From Pseudomonadota bacterium (GTDB lineage: Bacteria > Pseudomonadota > Gammaproteobacteria > Pseudomonadales > Pseudomonadaceae): 64,000 nt of DNA. The stretch covers positions 27,848 through 91,847 of the forward strand of contig JAEWGL010000213.1 in the NCBI GenBank assembly GCA_023388335.1, in the 5' to 3' direction. Positions 28,103 through 36,900 of the stretch are shown here, piece after piece. The stretch's first letter is position 1. Each line of letters begins with the position of its first letter. Made by a program: the position numbers and the translations under genes. The notes beneath the pieces are model-generated. The model saw only the letters and a program-made list of their open reading frames with translations, did no database searches and was not told the origin of the DNA.

Positions 28103-29110
28103 TCAGCGTGGCAGACGTCCGCTGACAAAATGCGCGATATCGTTGTAGCCCGGCGTCGAGGCATGCCCTGGGGTGACCAGCGAATCAATGAAGGCTTCGT
28201 CTTCGGACGTCACCTTCACTTCCAGGGCGCCACTGTAAGTGTCCCACTGCGCTTCGGTACGCGGGCCGACGATGGCCGAGCTGACCAGACGGTTGTTGAG
28301 CACCCAGGCGATGGCGAATTCGACGATGCCGACGCCCTTGGCCTCGGTGTAGGCATGGATCTTCTGGGCGATGGCCAGCGACTCCTGGCGCCATTCGGTT
28401 TCCAGAATGCGCTTGTCCTGGCGCCCGGCGCGGCTGTCGGCATCCGGCGTTGCCCCAGGGGCGTACTTGCCGCTGAGCACCCCGCGAGCCAGCGGGCTGA
28501 AGGGCACGATGCCCAGGCCATGATGGGCGGCTGCGGCGAATTGCTCAGGCTCGGCCTGGCGGTTGACGATGTTGTACAGCGGCTGGCTGACCACCGGCTT
28601 TGCCACCCCCAGCCGCTCGGCCACGTTGCAGATCTCGGCAATGCGCCAGCCACGGAAGTTGGACACGCCCCAATGGCGGACCTTGCCCTCGCGCAGCAGA
28701 TCGCCGATGGCCCTGACGGTGACCTCGAGCGGTACGTTGTGGTCTTCGCGGTGCAGGTAGTAGATGTCGAGGTAGTCGGTGCCCATACGCGACAGTGTCG
28801 CCTCGATGGCGTTGAACAAATGCTTGCGCGACAGGCCGCTGCGATTGGGCAACCCTTCTGCCGGGCCGAAGCCGGCCTTGGAGGCGACGATCCAGTCCTG
28901 ACGGTGACGGGCAATGGCTTCGCCGACGATCTCTTCGGAGCGCCCGCCATTGTAGACGTCGGCGGTGTCGATGAAATTGATGCCCTGGTCCCAGGCCTTG
29001 TCGATGATGCGCAGCGAGTCTTCGGTACTGGTCTGCTCGCCGAACATCATGCTGCCCAGCGTCAAGGCGGAAACCTGCAGGCCGCTCTGGCCCAGAGGAC
29101 GATAGATCAT
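28103..29110 (-). CDS. Aldo/keto reductase
   Basis: 335 residues, TIM-barrel NADPH reductase of the YajO/Tas (AKR11-like) type. Catalytic tetrad: D and Y in INFIDTADVYNGGRSEE, K in VASKAGFG, H in YYLHREDHN. NADP-binding IVGPRTEAQW near the C-terminus. Substrate unknown. Start ATG 29110 with AAAGGGATGTTCGAGC upstream. Monocistronic or co-transcribed with the MFS gene 190 bp upstream. Confidence 0.93.
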   Translation of the reverse strand: MIYRPLGQSGLQVSALTLGSMMFGEQTSTEDSLRIIDKAWDQGINFIDTADVYNGGRSEEIVGEAIARHRQDWIVASKAGFGPAEGLPNRSGLSRKHLFNAIEATLSRMGTDYLDIYYLHREDHNVPLEVTVRAIGDLLREGKVRHWGVSNFRGWRIAEICNVAERLGVAKPVVSQPLYNIVNRQAEPEQFAAAAHHGLGIVPFSPLARGVLSGKYAPGATPDADSRAGRQDKRILETEWRQESLAIAQKIHAYTEAKGVGIVEFAIAWVLNNRLVSSAIVGPRTEAQWDTYSGALEVKVTSEDEAFIDSLVTPGHASTPGYNDIAHFVSGRLPR

Positions 29111-29181
29111 GCTCGAACATCCCTTTTAGCAATGAATGGGGTCGGTTCGTTGTACACAGATCCACCGCGCTTTGAAAGCCT

Positions 29182-29208
29182 CGCGCAGGGATTGGCCCTA
29201 CCTGCGCG
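29182..29208. repeat. Perfect 8-bp stem-loop, AKR/MFS intergenic
   Basis: CGCGCAGG and CCTGCGCG with an 11-base loop. No T-run follows on either strand, so it may be a mRNA-stabilising or REP-like hairpin after the MFS gene rather than an intrinsic terminator. Confidence 0.5.
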
Positions 29209-29301
29209 GCATGGCGGTAGACGCGTTGGGTAGCGTGATGGCGTACGTGTGGGAGAGGCGACGCAGGCGGCGCGCTGGGTAGCGAGCGTGCCGCTTTTAC
29301 T

Positions 29302-30630
29302 TCAGTCGGCGCGGGCCAGGGCAGGCGAGCCCGGGCGCGAGACGCGCAAGGCGACCAGGCTGCCCAACACGATCAGTGCGGCCAGCGAGTACAGCGCAAT
29401 GTCGGTGGAACCGGTCTGGTCCTTGATGAAGCCAACCAGGTACGGGCTGAGGAAGCCCGCCATCTGCCCGACCGAATTGATGATCGCCAGACCGGCAACG
29501 GCGGTACCGACACTGAGCAGGGCGGTCGGCATCGGCCAGAACATCGGCAGGCCGGTCAGCGCGCCCATGGTCGCGATGCTGAGGCCGAGGATGGCGATCA
29601 TTGGGGTGCTGGCGAAATTCACCGCGATCAGCAGGCCGATCGCGCCCATCAGCATCGGTACCACGAGGTGCCAGCGCCGCTCGTTGCGCAGGTCCGCCGA
29701 GCGGCCCACCAGCAGCATGAACACCCCTGCCAGCAGGTAGGGAATGGCGCTCAGCCAGCCGATCAGCAAAGCGCTGTCAAAGCCCAGGGTCTTGATGATC
29801 GACGGTAGCCAGAAATTGATCGCATAAACGCCGCTCTGGATGCAGAAGTAGACGAAACCGAAGGTCCAGATCAAGGGGTTGGTCAGTACCGCGAGCAGGC
29901 TGTCACCGGTCGTTTTCGGCTTGCTGGCTGCGTCGGCGGCAAGGTCGGCGGCGATTATCTGGCGCTCGGCCGGGCTTAGCCAGTCTGCCTTCTGGTAACC
30001 GTCGCTGAGCAGCTTTATCGCCAGGCAACCCAGCAACACGGTGGGCAGGCCCTGGATTAGGAACAGCCACTGCCAGCCGGCAAGGCCATGCTGGCCAGCG
30101 GCGAAATGATCGAGGATCCAGCCAGAGAAGGGGCCACCCAGCAAGCCCGACACCGGAATCGCCGACATGAACAGCGCCATGATGCGGCCGCGCCGATCGC
30201 CCGGAAACCAGCGCGACAGGTACAGCACCACGCCTGGGAAGAAGCCGGCCTCGGCGGCGCCGGTGAACAGGCGCAGCACGTAGAACTCCATTGGCGTGGT
30301 GACGAACAGCAGGCAGGTCGACAGGCTGCCCCAGGCAATCATCATCAGGGCGATCCAGCGGCGCGGACCGAAGCGGTTCAACGCCAGGTTGCTGGGCAGG
30401 CCGCAGAGCACGTAGCCGATGAAGAAGATCCCGGCGCCTAGGCCGTAGACGGTTTCGCTGAATTGCAGGGCGTCGAGCATCTGCAGCTTGGCAAAGCCGA
30501 CGTTGACCCGGTCCAGGTAGTTGAACAGGTAGCAAATGAATATGAATGGAATCAACCGCAGGGTGATGCGCCGATACAGCGCATCGCGGGTGACGTCTCG
30601 GCCTTGGTCAGGGACAGGGCTGTGTGCCAT
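29302..30630 (-). CDS. MFS transporter, anion:cation symporter (GudP/tartrate) type
   Basis: 442 residues, 12 hydrophobic segments. FICYLFNYLDRVNVGFAKLQM at the start and SRWFPGDRRGRIMALFMSAIP are hallmarks of the ACS family that imports sugar acids and related organic anions. Start ATG 30630. Divergent from a CdaR-type regulator, with glycerate kinase on the far side, so glycerate or hexarate-derived acids are the probable substrate (inferred). Confidence 0.92.
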   Translation of the reverse strand: MAHSPVPDQGRDVTRDALYRRITLRLIPFIFICYLFNYLDRVNVGFAKLQMLDALQFSETVYGLGAGIFFIGYVLCGLPSNLALNRFGPRRWIALMMIAWGSLSTCLLFVTTPMEFYVLRLFTGAAEAGFFPGVVLYLSRWFPGDRRGRIMALFMSAIPVSGLLGGPFSGWILDHFAAGQHGLAGWQWLFLIQGLPTVLLGCLAIKLLSDGYQKADWLSPAERQIIAADLAADAASKPKTTGDSLLAVLTNPLIWTFGFVYFCIQSGVYAINFWLPSIIKTLGFDSALLIGWLSAIPYLLAGVFMLLVGRSADLRNERRWHLVVPMLMGAIGLLIAVNFASTPMIAILGLSIATMGALTGLPMFWPMPTALLSVGTAVAGLAIINSVGQMAGFLSPYLVGFIKDQTGSTDIALYSLAALIVLGSLVALRVSRPGSPALARAD

Positions 30631-30787
30631 GATTAACTCTCTGTTGTTATCTAGATGCAGCAAATGCCTGATGGCTGCCGCCGGACGAGTCTCGGCGAGT
30701 GGATCGCGACTGTCTTTGTGCTTTTGCACAGTCATCGGCGCCGCGCGTTAGGCCTGGGAACAAGCCTCCGACTCCAAGGACCCCTTC

Positions 30788-31885
30788 ATGTTCGAACTGG
30801 ACCACGACCTGGCGCAGGATATCGTCGACCGGGCGATGGCCATTTTGCCCTACAACGTCAATGTGATGGACAGCCAAGGGCTGATTCTTGGTAGTGGCGA
30901 ACCTGAGCGTATCAATACCCGGCATGAAGGCGCGCAATTGGTGCTGGCCAACGGGCGTATCGTCGAGCTGGACAGCGAGGCCGCCAGATGCCTCAAGGGC
31001 GTGCAGCCGGGTATCAACCTGCCGCTGTTGCTCGACGGTCGGCTGATCGGCGTGCTGGGCCTCACCGGCGATCCCCAGCAGCTTCGCACCTACGCCGAAC
31101 TGGTGCGCATGACCGCCGAAATGCTCCTGGCCCAGCGCCATCTGCAAGTGGAGCAGCAGTGGCGCCGGCAGCGCTGCGATGACTTGCTGGCCTTGTTGCT
31201 GGGCGGCAGTGGCGACTCCCCGCGACTGATCGACGAAGCGCAACAGCTGGGCCTCAAGCCACAACTGCCGCGTGTTCCCTGTCTATTTGAACTCGATGGC
31301 GGGCCTGAAGCGCAGGCCCTGGGCAGCTGGCTGATGAGCCGCTACCCGGACAGCTGGTGCGTCAGCCCGGCGCGGCAGTCGCTCTTGTGGTGTCGGCCGA
31401 CAAGCCTGGCGGTGGACGAGGAACGCCTGCTCGAACGGCTGCAGCGTCATGGCTGGCAGGTCCAGCGCCTGGCCCTGGGCAGTGTGGCGCAGAGCCTGGA
31501 GCAACTGCGCCGAGGTTACCGGCGGGTGCGTGATCTATTGGCCTATGGGCGCGACGTCTTGCCGAACGAGCGCCTGTTGAGCCTGGCGCGGTATCGGTTG
31601 CCGGCGATGCTATGGCGCCACCGTAGCGATGATGCACTGGATGAATTGCTTGAACCTCTGCAGCGGATTCGGGCCAAGGACAGCACGGGGCAGCTGCTGG
31701 CAACGTTGCGCGCCTGGTGCGCGCATGATGGCCAGAGCCAGGCGTGTGCTGATGCGTTGGGCATTCACCGCAACAGTCTGCGGTATCGACTGGACCGGGT
31801 TGCTGAGTTGGCGGAGGTGGATCCTTTGCGGTTCGAGGGGTTGTTGAGTCTGTATCTTGGCTTGCAGTTGTTGGCGCCTGAATAG
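30788..31885 (+). CDS. cdaR: CdaR-family sugar-diacid regulator
   Basis: 365 residues. N-terminal sugar-diacid recognition domain (LDHDLAQDIVDRAMAILPYNVNVMD then ILGSGEPERINTRHEGA, residues 2-130), GGDEF-like middle and a PucR-type C-terminal HTH (ACADALGIHRNSLRYRLDRV, about 333-352). Activator of glycerate, galactarate or glucarate genes in response to glycerate. ATG 30788 follows CCAAGGACCCCTTC. Divergent from the MFS permease and 160 bp before glycerate kinase. Confidence 0.93.
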   Translation: MFELDHDLAQDIVDRAMAILPYNVNVMDSQGLILGSGEPERINTRHEGAQLVLANGRIVELDSEAARCLKGVQPGINLPLLLDGRLIGVLGLTGDPQQLRTYAELVRMTAEMLLAQRHLQVEQQWRRQRCDDLLALLLGGSGDSPRLIDEAQQLGLKPQLPRVPCLFELDGGPEAQALGSWLMSRYPDSWCVSPARQSLLWCRPTSLAVDEERLLERLQRHGWQVQRLALGSVAQSLEQLRRGYRRVRDLLAYGRDVLPNERLLSLARYRLPAMLWRHRSDDALDELLEPLQRIRAKDSTGQLLATLRAWCAHDGQSQACADALGIHRNSLRYRLDRVAELAEVDPLRFEGLLSLYLGLQLLAPE

Positions 31886-32048
31886 GGTCGGAAACTCAAG
31901 GCATGCGCCACCGCGATGCGCCGCGCGCACGGCGCCCGATCTCAAAAGGCATATGCCCAAATAACCCTCTCCCCTGTTGTGCATCCGACAGAGGCCCCAG
32001 CCCTCGACAAGTGTCAGCATGCCCACTATCTGGATCAGGAGAATTCCA

Positions 32049-33191
32049 ATGAAAATCGTCATCGCCCCCGATTCTTTCAAGGACAGCCTCGACGCTGCCG
32101 GTGTCGCGCGTGCCATCGTTGTGGGGTTGTCAGAAGTGCTGCCCGAAGCAGAGCTTGTCGAATGCCCGATGGCTGATGGGGGCGAGGGCACCATGGAGGC
32201 AATCCTGGCAGCCTGCCATGGCGAACTGCGTAACATGACCGTGCGTGGCCCCCTGGGCGAGGATGTCATAGCCGGTTGGGGATGGTTGGCCGACAGCCAG
32301 ACGGCGATCATCGAGATGGCCCAGGCCAGCGGCCTGCAGTTGCTCACCACCGCGCAGCGGGATGCATGCCGCAGCAGCACTTGGGGTACCGGCCAATTGA
32401 TCGCCGCGGCCCTGGATGCGGGGGCGCGGCGGATCGTCCTGGCCATTGGCGGCAGCGCCACCAACGACGGCGGCAGTGGCATGCTGCGTGCCCTTGGCCT
32501 GCGCCTGCTGGACGCTGAGGAACAAGCGCTGGAGGAGGGTGGGCTGGCCTTGTCGCGGTTGGCAAGGTTGGATGCCAGTGCTCTGGACCCTCGCCTGGCC
32601 GCGGTGCAGGTGGAGGTCGCTGCGGACGTCGACAACCCGCTGTGTGGGCCGAATGGCGCTTCGGCGATCTTCGGCCCGCAAAAAGGCGCCAACCCGGACC
32701 AGGTCGTGGCGCTGGATCAGGCGCTAGGGCATTTCGCGGATCACTGCGCGCTGTGGCTGGGCGAGGACGTGCGCGAGTCACCGGGTTGCGGTGCCGCCGG
32801 TGGCATGGGCTTCGCTGCGAGGGCGTTCATGGGGGCGCAATTTCGTCCCGGCGTTGAGGTGGTGGCCGAGCTGGCCGGGCTCGATGAGCTGGTCCGGGGC
32901 GCGGACCTGGTGATCACCGGCGAGGGCCGCTTCGATGCCCAGACCTTGCGGGGCAAGACCCCCTTCGGCGTGGCCCGGGTCGCCAAGCGCCATGGCGTCC
33001 CTGTGGTAGTGATCGCGGGGACCTTAGGCGAGGGGTACCAGGCGCTGTATCCCCATGGCATTGATGCCGCGTTTGCCTTGACCAACGGCCCGATGAGCCT
33101 GGAGCAGGCCTGCGCCAATGCCGCGGCGCTGTTGCAGGCGCGAGCGGGTGACATCGCGCGGCTGTGGTGCTGTGCGCGTAACGCCAGCTAG
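32049..33191 (+). CDS. garK: Glycerate kinase (GarK/GlxK family)
   Basis: 380 residues. Phosphorylates D-glycerate (usually to 2-phosphoglycerate). MKIVIAPDSFKDSL is the canonical opening; PMADGGEGT, AIGGSATNDGGSGMLRALG and GAAGGMGFAARAF are all conserved. ATG 32049 follows AGGAGAATTCCA; the longer frame to 31977 lacks similarity. With cdaR and the MFS permease it forms a glycerate-use locus. Converges on the recombinase gene, 22 bp apart. Confidence 0.96.
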   Translation: MKIVIAPDSFKDSLDAAGVARAIVVGLSEVLPEAELVECPMADGGEGTMEAILAACHGELRNMTVRGPLGEDVIAGWGWLADSQTAIIEMAQASGLQLLTTAQRDACRSSTWGTGQLIAAALDAGARRIVLAIGGSATNDGGSGMLRALGLRLLDAEEQALEEGGLALSRLARLDASALDPRLAAVQVEVAADVDNPLCGPNGASAIFGPQKGANPDQVVALDQALGHFADHCALWLGEDVRESPGCGAAGGMGFAARAFMGAQFRPGVEVVAELAGLDELVRGADLVITGEGRFDAQTLRGKTPFGVARVAKRHGVPVVVIAGTLGEGYQALYPHGIDAAFALTNGPMSLEQACANAAALLQARAGDIARLWCCARNAS

Positions 33192-33213
33192 ATAAGGCAA
33201 CGACGCCGGTCCT

Positions 33214-34170
33214 TTATTCTGCCCTGAGCAAGTCCTGGCTCGGGACTGGAGACAGGACCGCCAGATCGCCAAAGCTCTGCGCTGCGTCGATGTAGCGCAG
33301 CGCCGATTTGGCATCCTTCCAGCCCACATAGCTCATCAACGCCTTGAGCTCCCAGCCGTTGCTGGTCGCCCAGGTGGCGAAACCGCGGCGCAGCGAATGC
33401 CCTGTGTACAGCGCGGCCGGTACGCTAGCGCGTTCCAGCATGCGTCGCAGCAGGCCGATCAGGCTGTTGCTGTTCAACGCCTCCTCGCCCAGGTTGCCCC
33501 AGCGATCTAGCTTGCGGAACACCGGTCCCCCGGCAATGCCGGCCACTTCGATCCATTGCAGGTAGGCACCAACCGGGCATAGCGCCTTGAGCGCCGGTGC
33601 CCGGTGCTGCACGCCGTGCGCCTGGCGGTCGCCCTTGCTTTGCGGCAGGAAGATCGTCATCCCCACGCCGGCTTGCGCCTGGATGTGCTCGACCCGCAAG
33701 CGCGCCAGCTCGTCTCCCCGAAAGCCGCGCCAGAATCCCAGCAACAGCAAGGCCGCATCGCGTCGGGCGCGCAGCAGAGCTGGCAGGTCGTTCTGCTCGC
33801 GCGCGGCCCGGGCCTCTTGCTCGAATCCAGCCACAGCCGTCTGCAGATGCTCCAGTAACAAGGGGGCCGCCTGCTTGGGCAGCGTCGGATGCAGCGTGCG
33901 GATGCCGCGCAGCACTTGGCGCACGAGTGGCGCTTTGGTCGGATCGGGAAAACCTTGACTTACATGCCACTGACTCAACGCCGCCAGGCGCTGCTTGAGT
34001 GTGCTCACCGCATGCTGCTGCGCGTGCTCGGACAGGTAGCGCGCAACGCTTTCGGCCGTCGCTGGAAGGAAGCCGCCCCAATGGGATTCGAAATGCTCGA
34101 CGGCCGCTTGATAGCTACGGCGCGTGTTTTCGCGCGTGGCCGCTTTTACGTAGTGCTCGACGCTGTTCAT
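33214..34170 (-). CDS. Tyrosine recombinase/integrase
   Basis: 318 residues. N-terminal SAM-like core-binding domain (1-100) and catalytic domain with R151 (FRGDEL), K179, H258-S-L-R261, W284 (the second-His position) and Y293 nucleophile (LRYIDAAQ). Full length and intact. No phage or ICE genes follow, so it is not obviously a prophage integrase. It is divergent from a KfrA-like gene across 180 bp, a pairing that suggests the two act together or control each other. Confidence 0.93.
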   Translation of the reverse strand: MNSVEHYVKAATRENTRRSYQAAVEHFESHWGGFLPATAESVARYLSEHAQQHAVSTLKQRLAALSQWHVSQGFPDPTKAPLVRQVLRGIRTLHPTLPKQAAPLLLEHLQTAVAGFEQEARAAREQNDLPALLRARRDAALLLLGFWRGFRGDELARLRVEHIQAQAGVGMTIFLPQSKGDRQAHGVQHRAPALKALCPVGAYLQWIEVAGIAGGPVFRKLDRWGNLGEEALNSNSLIGLLRRMLERASVPAALYTGHSLRRGFATWATSNGWELKALMSYVGWKDAKSALRYIDAAQSFGDLAVLSPVPSQDLLRAE

Positions 34171-34177
34171 CGCGGGT

Positions 34178-34330
34178 TACCGGACCGGTGTACTCGGTGA
34201 GGGTGAATTTAAGCCATTCTACCTCCTTACATGCGATAAGCCGTGATTATTTAATGTGAGCTTAGCCTTGTTTTAAGGCAGCCGATACAGCAAAATCAAT
34301 ACGTAATTACAGGGTACGTACCACAGTACG
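34178..34330. promoter_or_regulatory. Repeat-rich operator region between recombinase and kfrA-like gene
   Basis: TACGTA occurs at 34300-34305 and again at 34315-34320, exactly 15 bp apart; the second is the centre of the palindrome GGTACGTACC (34313-34322). ACCGG-A-CCGGT lies near 34180. KfrA proteins of plasmids bind repeats in their own promoter, so these are probable operators for the divergent pair. Confidence 0.5.
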
Positions 34331-34350
34331 AAATCGTGGGAGTTAACAGC

Positions 34351-35343
34351 ATGGCGCGGGGCGGGATCAACAAGGTAGTGGTGCAGAAAGCCCGCCAGGC
34401 GCTACTGGCGCGTGGCGAGCACCCCAGCATTGATGCAGTACGTATCGAGCTGGGTAATACCGGCTCCAAGACCACCATTCACCGCTACCTCAAGGAGTTG
34501 GAAAGCCTGCAACCTTCAACCCCGCTCACGGCGCCTAACCTCAGCGCCCAGTTGGGCAGCCTGGTGGAGCAGTTGGCTACTCAGCTTGAGGAAGAAGGGC
34601 AAGCGCGCATCGATGCCGCTGAAGGGGCGTTCAACCAAGCGCGTGATCAGTTGCAGACGCAGCTGGACCTGGCCCAACAGGCGCTGGCGGCCGCGCATCT
34701 GCAATTGGAAAGCCAGGCCAAGGCCTTGGCCGCCGAATCCGCGGAACTGGCGAGCAGCCGTAGCGCGCTACAGGCCGAGCAACAGCGCAGCGCCAGCCTT
34801 AACCAGTCCCTGGGCGAACTGCAGCTGCGCCTGGCCGACAAGGGTGAGCAGGTGCGTTCCCTTGAAGAGAAGCATCAGCATGCCCGCGATGCCCTTGAGC
34901 ACTACCGCAGCGCCAGCCGCGACCAGCGCGAACAGGATCAGCGACGGCATGAGGCGCAGGTTCAGCAATTGCAGGTCGAGCAGCGACAGCTGCAGCAGGG
35001 GCTGATCGTCAAGCAGGACGAGCTGACCCGGTTGCACAGGGATAATGAGCGCCTGGTGGTGGAAGCCCGGCAGCGCGACCGTGAGATACGCCAGCGGCAG
35101 GCCTATCTCGAACAGCGTGATGAAGAAATTCAGAGCCTCACCACCGCCTTGGCCCAATTGCAGGGCGCGCGGGATGAGCTGCTGCGTCAATTGGGTGAGT
35201 CGCGCGCGCAACAGGAGGCGCAACGCCGACTTGCCGAGAACGATCAGCTGCGGCTGGAGCAGTTGCATGCCGAGTTGCACGCCTGCGCCGAGGCGCTGCG
35301 CGAGTCTCAGGAGCGACCGGTGGAGGATGCGACGGGGAAATAA
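34351..35343 (+). CDS. KfrA-like DNA-binding protein with long coiled coil
   Basis: 330 residues. N-terminal KfrA_N domain (MARGGINKVVVQKARQALLA, HPSIDAVRIELGNTGSKTTIHRYL, residues 1-55) with a predicted HTH, then about 250 residues of Ala/Gln/Glu/Leu heptads, a long alpha-helical coiled coil. KfrA proteins of IncP plasmids repress themselves and form multimers that help plasmid stability. Here the gene is chromosomal and next to a recombinase. Start ATG 34351; ATG 34336 is also in frame but removes spacing to the repeats. Confidence 0.9.
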   Translation: MARGGINKVVVQKARQALLARGEHPSIDAVRIELGNTGSKTTIHRYLKELESLQPSTPLTAPNLSAQLGSLVEQLATQLEEEGQARIDAAEGAFNQARDQLQTQLDLAQQALAAAHLQLESQAKALAAESAELASSRSALQAEQQRSASLNQSLGELQLRLADKGEQVRSLEEKHQHARDALEHYRSASRDQREQDQRRHEAQVQQLQVEQRQLQQGLIVKQDELTRLHRDNERLVVEARQRDREIRQRQAYLEQRDEEIQSLTTALAQLQGARDELLRQLGESRAQQEAQRRLAENDQLRLEQLHAELHACAEALRESQERPVEDATGK

Positions 35344-35394
35344 ATAAAACTCTGACGCTTTGCTGCTTTCTCCTAATAAGGATCAGCCGATCCA

Positions 35395-35406
35395 CCCGCA
35401 TGCGGG
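35395..35406. repeat. 12-bp perfect palindrome
   Basis: CCCGCATGCGGG, 28 bp before the small acidic protein start. Could be an operator for that gene or a chance GC palindrome. Confidence 0.4.
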
Positions 35407-35433
35407 CGGCGACTCATTCAGCGAGGAGACAGC

Positions 35434-35661
35434 ATGCAACAGACACTAGGCGAGCCCAAGCGGGCCACCGCAACCGACCGAGGGATTTTCATGCACGAAC
35501 CCGACACCAAGCGCCATCCAAGCGAAGGCCCGCATTCTTCCGACAAGGCTACCAAAGGTGATGACCTTGACTTCGATCCGGATTCGCCGGATCTGGAGGA
35601 CCCGCAGGTGGATCCCGTAGGCCCGGCCAAGGCGCCATTGGATGACGACACCAAGCCGTGA
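35434..35661 (+). CDS. Small acidic hypothetical protein
   Basis: 75 residues from ATG 35434 (GAGGAGACAGC upstream); a second start at 35491 (MHEPDTKRHPSEG) also has a GAGGG site. Asp/Pro-rich C-terminus (DLDFDPDSPDLEDP), no hydrophobic core, predicted disordered. Neighbours are stress-type small proteins (DUF4142 and others). Strong terminator follows. Function unknown. Confidence 0.7.
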   Translation: MQQTLGEPKRATATDRGIFMHEPDTKRHPSEGPHSSDKATKGDDLDFDPDSPDLEDPQVDPVGPAKAPLDDDTKP

Positions 35662-35665
35662 AACG

Positions 35666-35693
35666 ACAAGGCCCCGCTGATGCGGGGCCTTGT
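35666..35693. terminator. Bidirectional hairpin terminator
   Basis: ACAAGGCCCCGC-TGAT-GCGGGGCCTTGT, a perfect 12-bp stem, between convergent genes that end 5 bp from each side. The T-run is short (CCTTGTGG), so efficiency is uncertain. Confidence 0.75.
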
Positions 35694-35697
35694 GGCC

Positions 35698-35949
35698 TCA
35701 GCCTTCGAGCTTTTTCGCTTCCTCAACGCCCGATGCTGACAACTTGATGGGGTAGTTAATGCTGATCTCATGGTCGGCGCTTACGCTGACGCTACCGTCA
35801 TGGATCAGGCCATGATCCTGCAGGGTCTTGAGCATGCCGGCGACAACTTTCTCGCCCCGGTAATTGTCCAATACTTCCTTGCCAAGCCCTTGGGGATGGG
35901 CATGCAAGAGGCGGGTTAGGACTTCCTTTTGCAGTGCATCGTTACTCAT
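35698..35949 (-). CDS. Small hypothetical protein, winged-helix-like
   Basis: 83 residues: MSNDALQKEVLTRLLHAHPQ, then GKEVLDNYRGEKVVAGMLKTL with a beta hairpin rich C-terminus (DGSVSVSADHEISINYPIKL). The order helix-helix-helix-hairpin suggests a small winged helix, but no family is recognised. ATG 35949 after CGAGGCCCGTTC. Follows the DUF4142 gene by 30 bp, likely in the same transcript. Confidence 0.65.
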   Translation of the reverse strand: MSNDALQKEVLTRLLHAHPQGLGKEVLDNYRGEKVVAGMLKTLQDHGLIHDGSVSVSADHEISINYPIKLSASGVEEAKKLEG

Positions 35950-35979
35950 GAACGGGCCTCGCTGTTTGTACGGCGGTGA

Positions 35980-36480
35980 TCACTTGCCATGTGTGGCCTG
36001 AAGCTGCTTGGCCTCTTCCAGGTGGTGCTCGAGTTTAGGCAGGGTCTCGCTGGCAAAAGCCTTGAGTTCAGGCTTGTCGGAGGAAGTGGACTCTTTCTTG
36101 AACAACTCCACCGCCTTTTCGTGGGCATCGACTTGGTTGTTGATATAGGACTTGTCAAAGGACTCTTCGCGCCATTCCAGGATCACTTTCTTGACCTTGT
36201 CGGTCAGCGCCGCCTCATCAGGAGGAGTAATGTCCAGGTTGCGGGCGATATCGCCTAGTTTCTGGTTGGCCTGGGTGTGGTCGGTCACCATCTGCTGGGC
36301 AAATTTCTTGATTTCCGCATTCTGGCTCTTCTCGAGTGCCAGGTTACCCGTGACCACTTCGGCGATGCCGGATTCGGTTGCCGCTTCGACAAAATCATCG
36401 GAAGTTGCCGCCATCGCGTGGATCGAGCCGATACCCAGCACGAAAGACAGGCCAAGCTGCTTGAGGAACAGGTTGCTCAT
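35980..36480 (-). CDS. DUF4142 family periplasmic protein
   Basis: 166 residues. Signal peptide cleaved after HAMA (about residue 24). DUF4142 four-helix, ferritin-like pattern: DFVEAATESGIAEVVTGNLAL, KKFAQQMVTDHTQANQKLGDIA, YINNQVDAHEKAVELFKKES, LPKLEHHLEEAKQL. These proteins are commonly stress-induced; metal binding is possible through the HE/DH residues but unproven. AAAAGGAGTACGCC precedes the ATG. Confidence 0.9.
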   Translation of the reverse strand: MSNLFLKQLGLSFVLGIGSIHAMAATSDDFVEAATESGIAEVVTGNLALEKSQNAEIKKFAQQMVTDHTQANQKLGDIARNLDITPPDEAALTDKVKKVILEWREESFDKSYINNQVDAHEKAVELFKKESTSSDKPELKAFASETLPKLEHHLEEAKQLQATHGK

Positions 36481-36645
36481 GGCGTACTCCTTTTAATGGC
36501 GCGACCTCAGTGTCGCGTATGGTTGAGCGCTGAAACCCTGCAAAGGTTTGATTTATTTTCCGTGCGGGAGTGCCAAAGGCATTCCTGTGGAACGATGACC
36601 CTCATCGACGCTCACAGCCTTATGGATTGATCAAGGAGAGCGAGC

Positions 36646-36888
36646 ATGAACATCGAACGCAGCATTCCTGAGCTCGAAGCCTGGTATGCCCAATATGACG
36701 ACGAGAGCTACCGGCGCGAATCGCCGGATGCCTACAGCAACGGGCTGCGCCACACGGCTGACGCCCTGCTCAAGGACGGCGCGATCGACCTGGACGACTG
36801 GCAGAAGCTCACAGACCTTGTCGATGATGCGGAGCGTCGCGGGCTGGGCGATGCCGTGGAGGCCCAGGTCGATGATCCCACTACCTGA
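36646..36888 (+). CDS. Small hypothetical protein
   Basis: 80 residues, acidic (MNIERSIPELEAWYAQYDDE, DLDDWQKLTDLVDDAERR), predicted all helical. ATG 36646 after CAAGGAGAGCGAGC. Twelve bp before exonuclease III, same transcript. No family recognised. Confidence 0.72.
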   Translation: MNIERSIPELEAWYAQYDDESYRRESPDAYSNGLRHTADALLKDGAIDLDDWQKLTDLVDDAERRGLGDAVEAQVDDPTT

Positions 36889-36900
36889 AGTGACAGTCCG

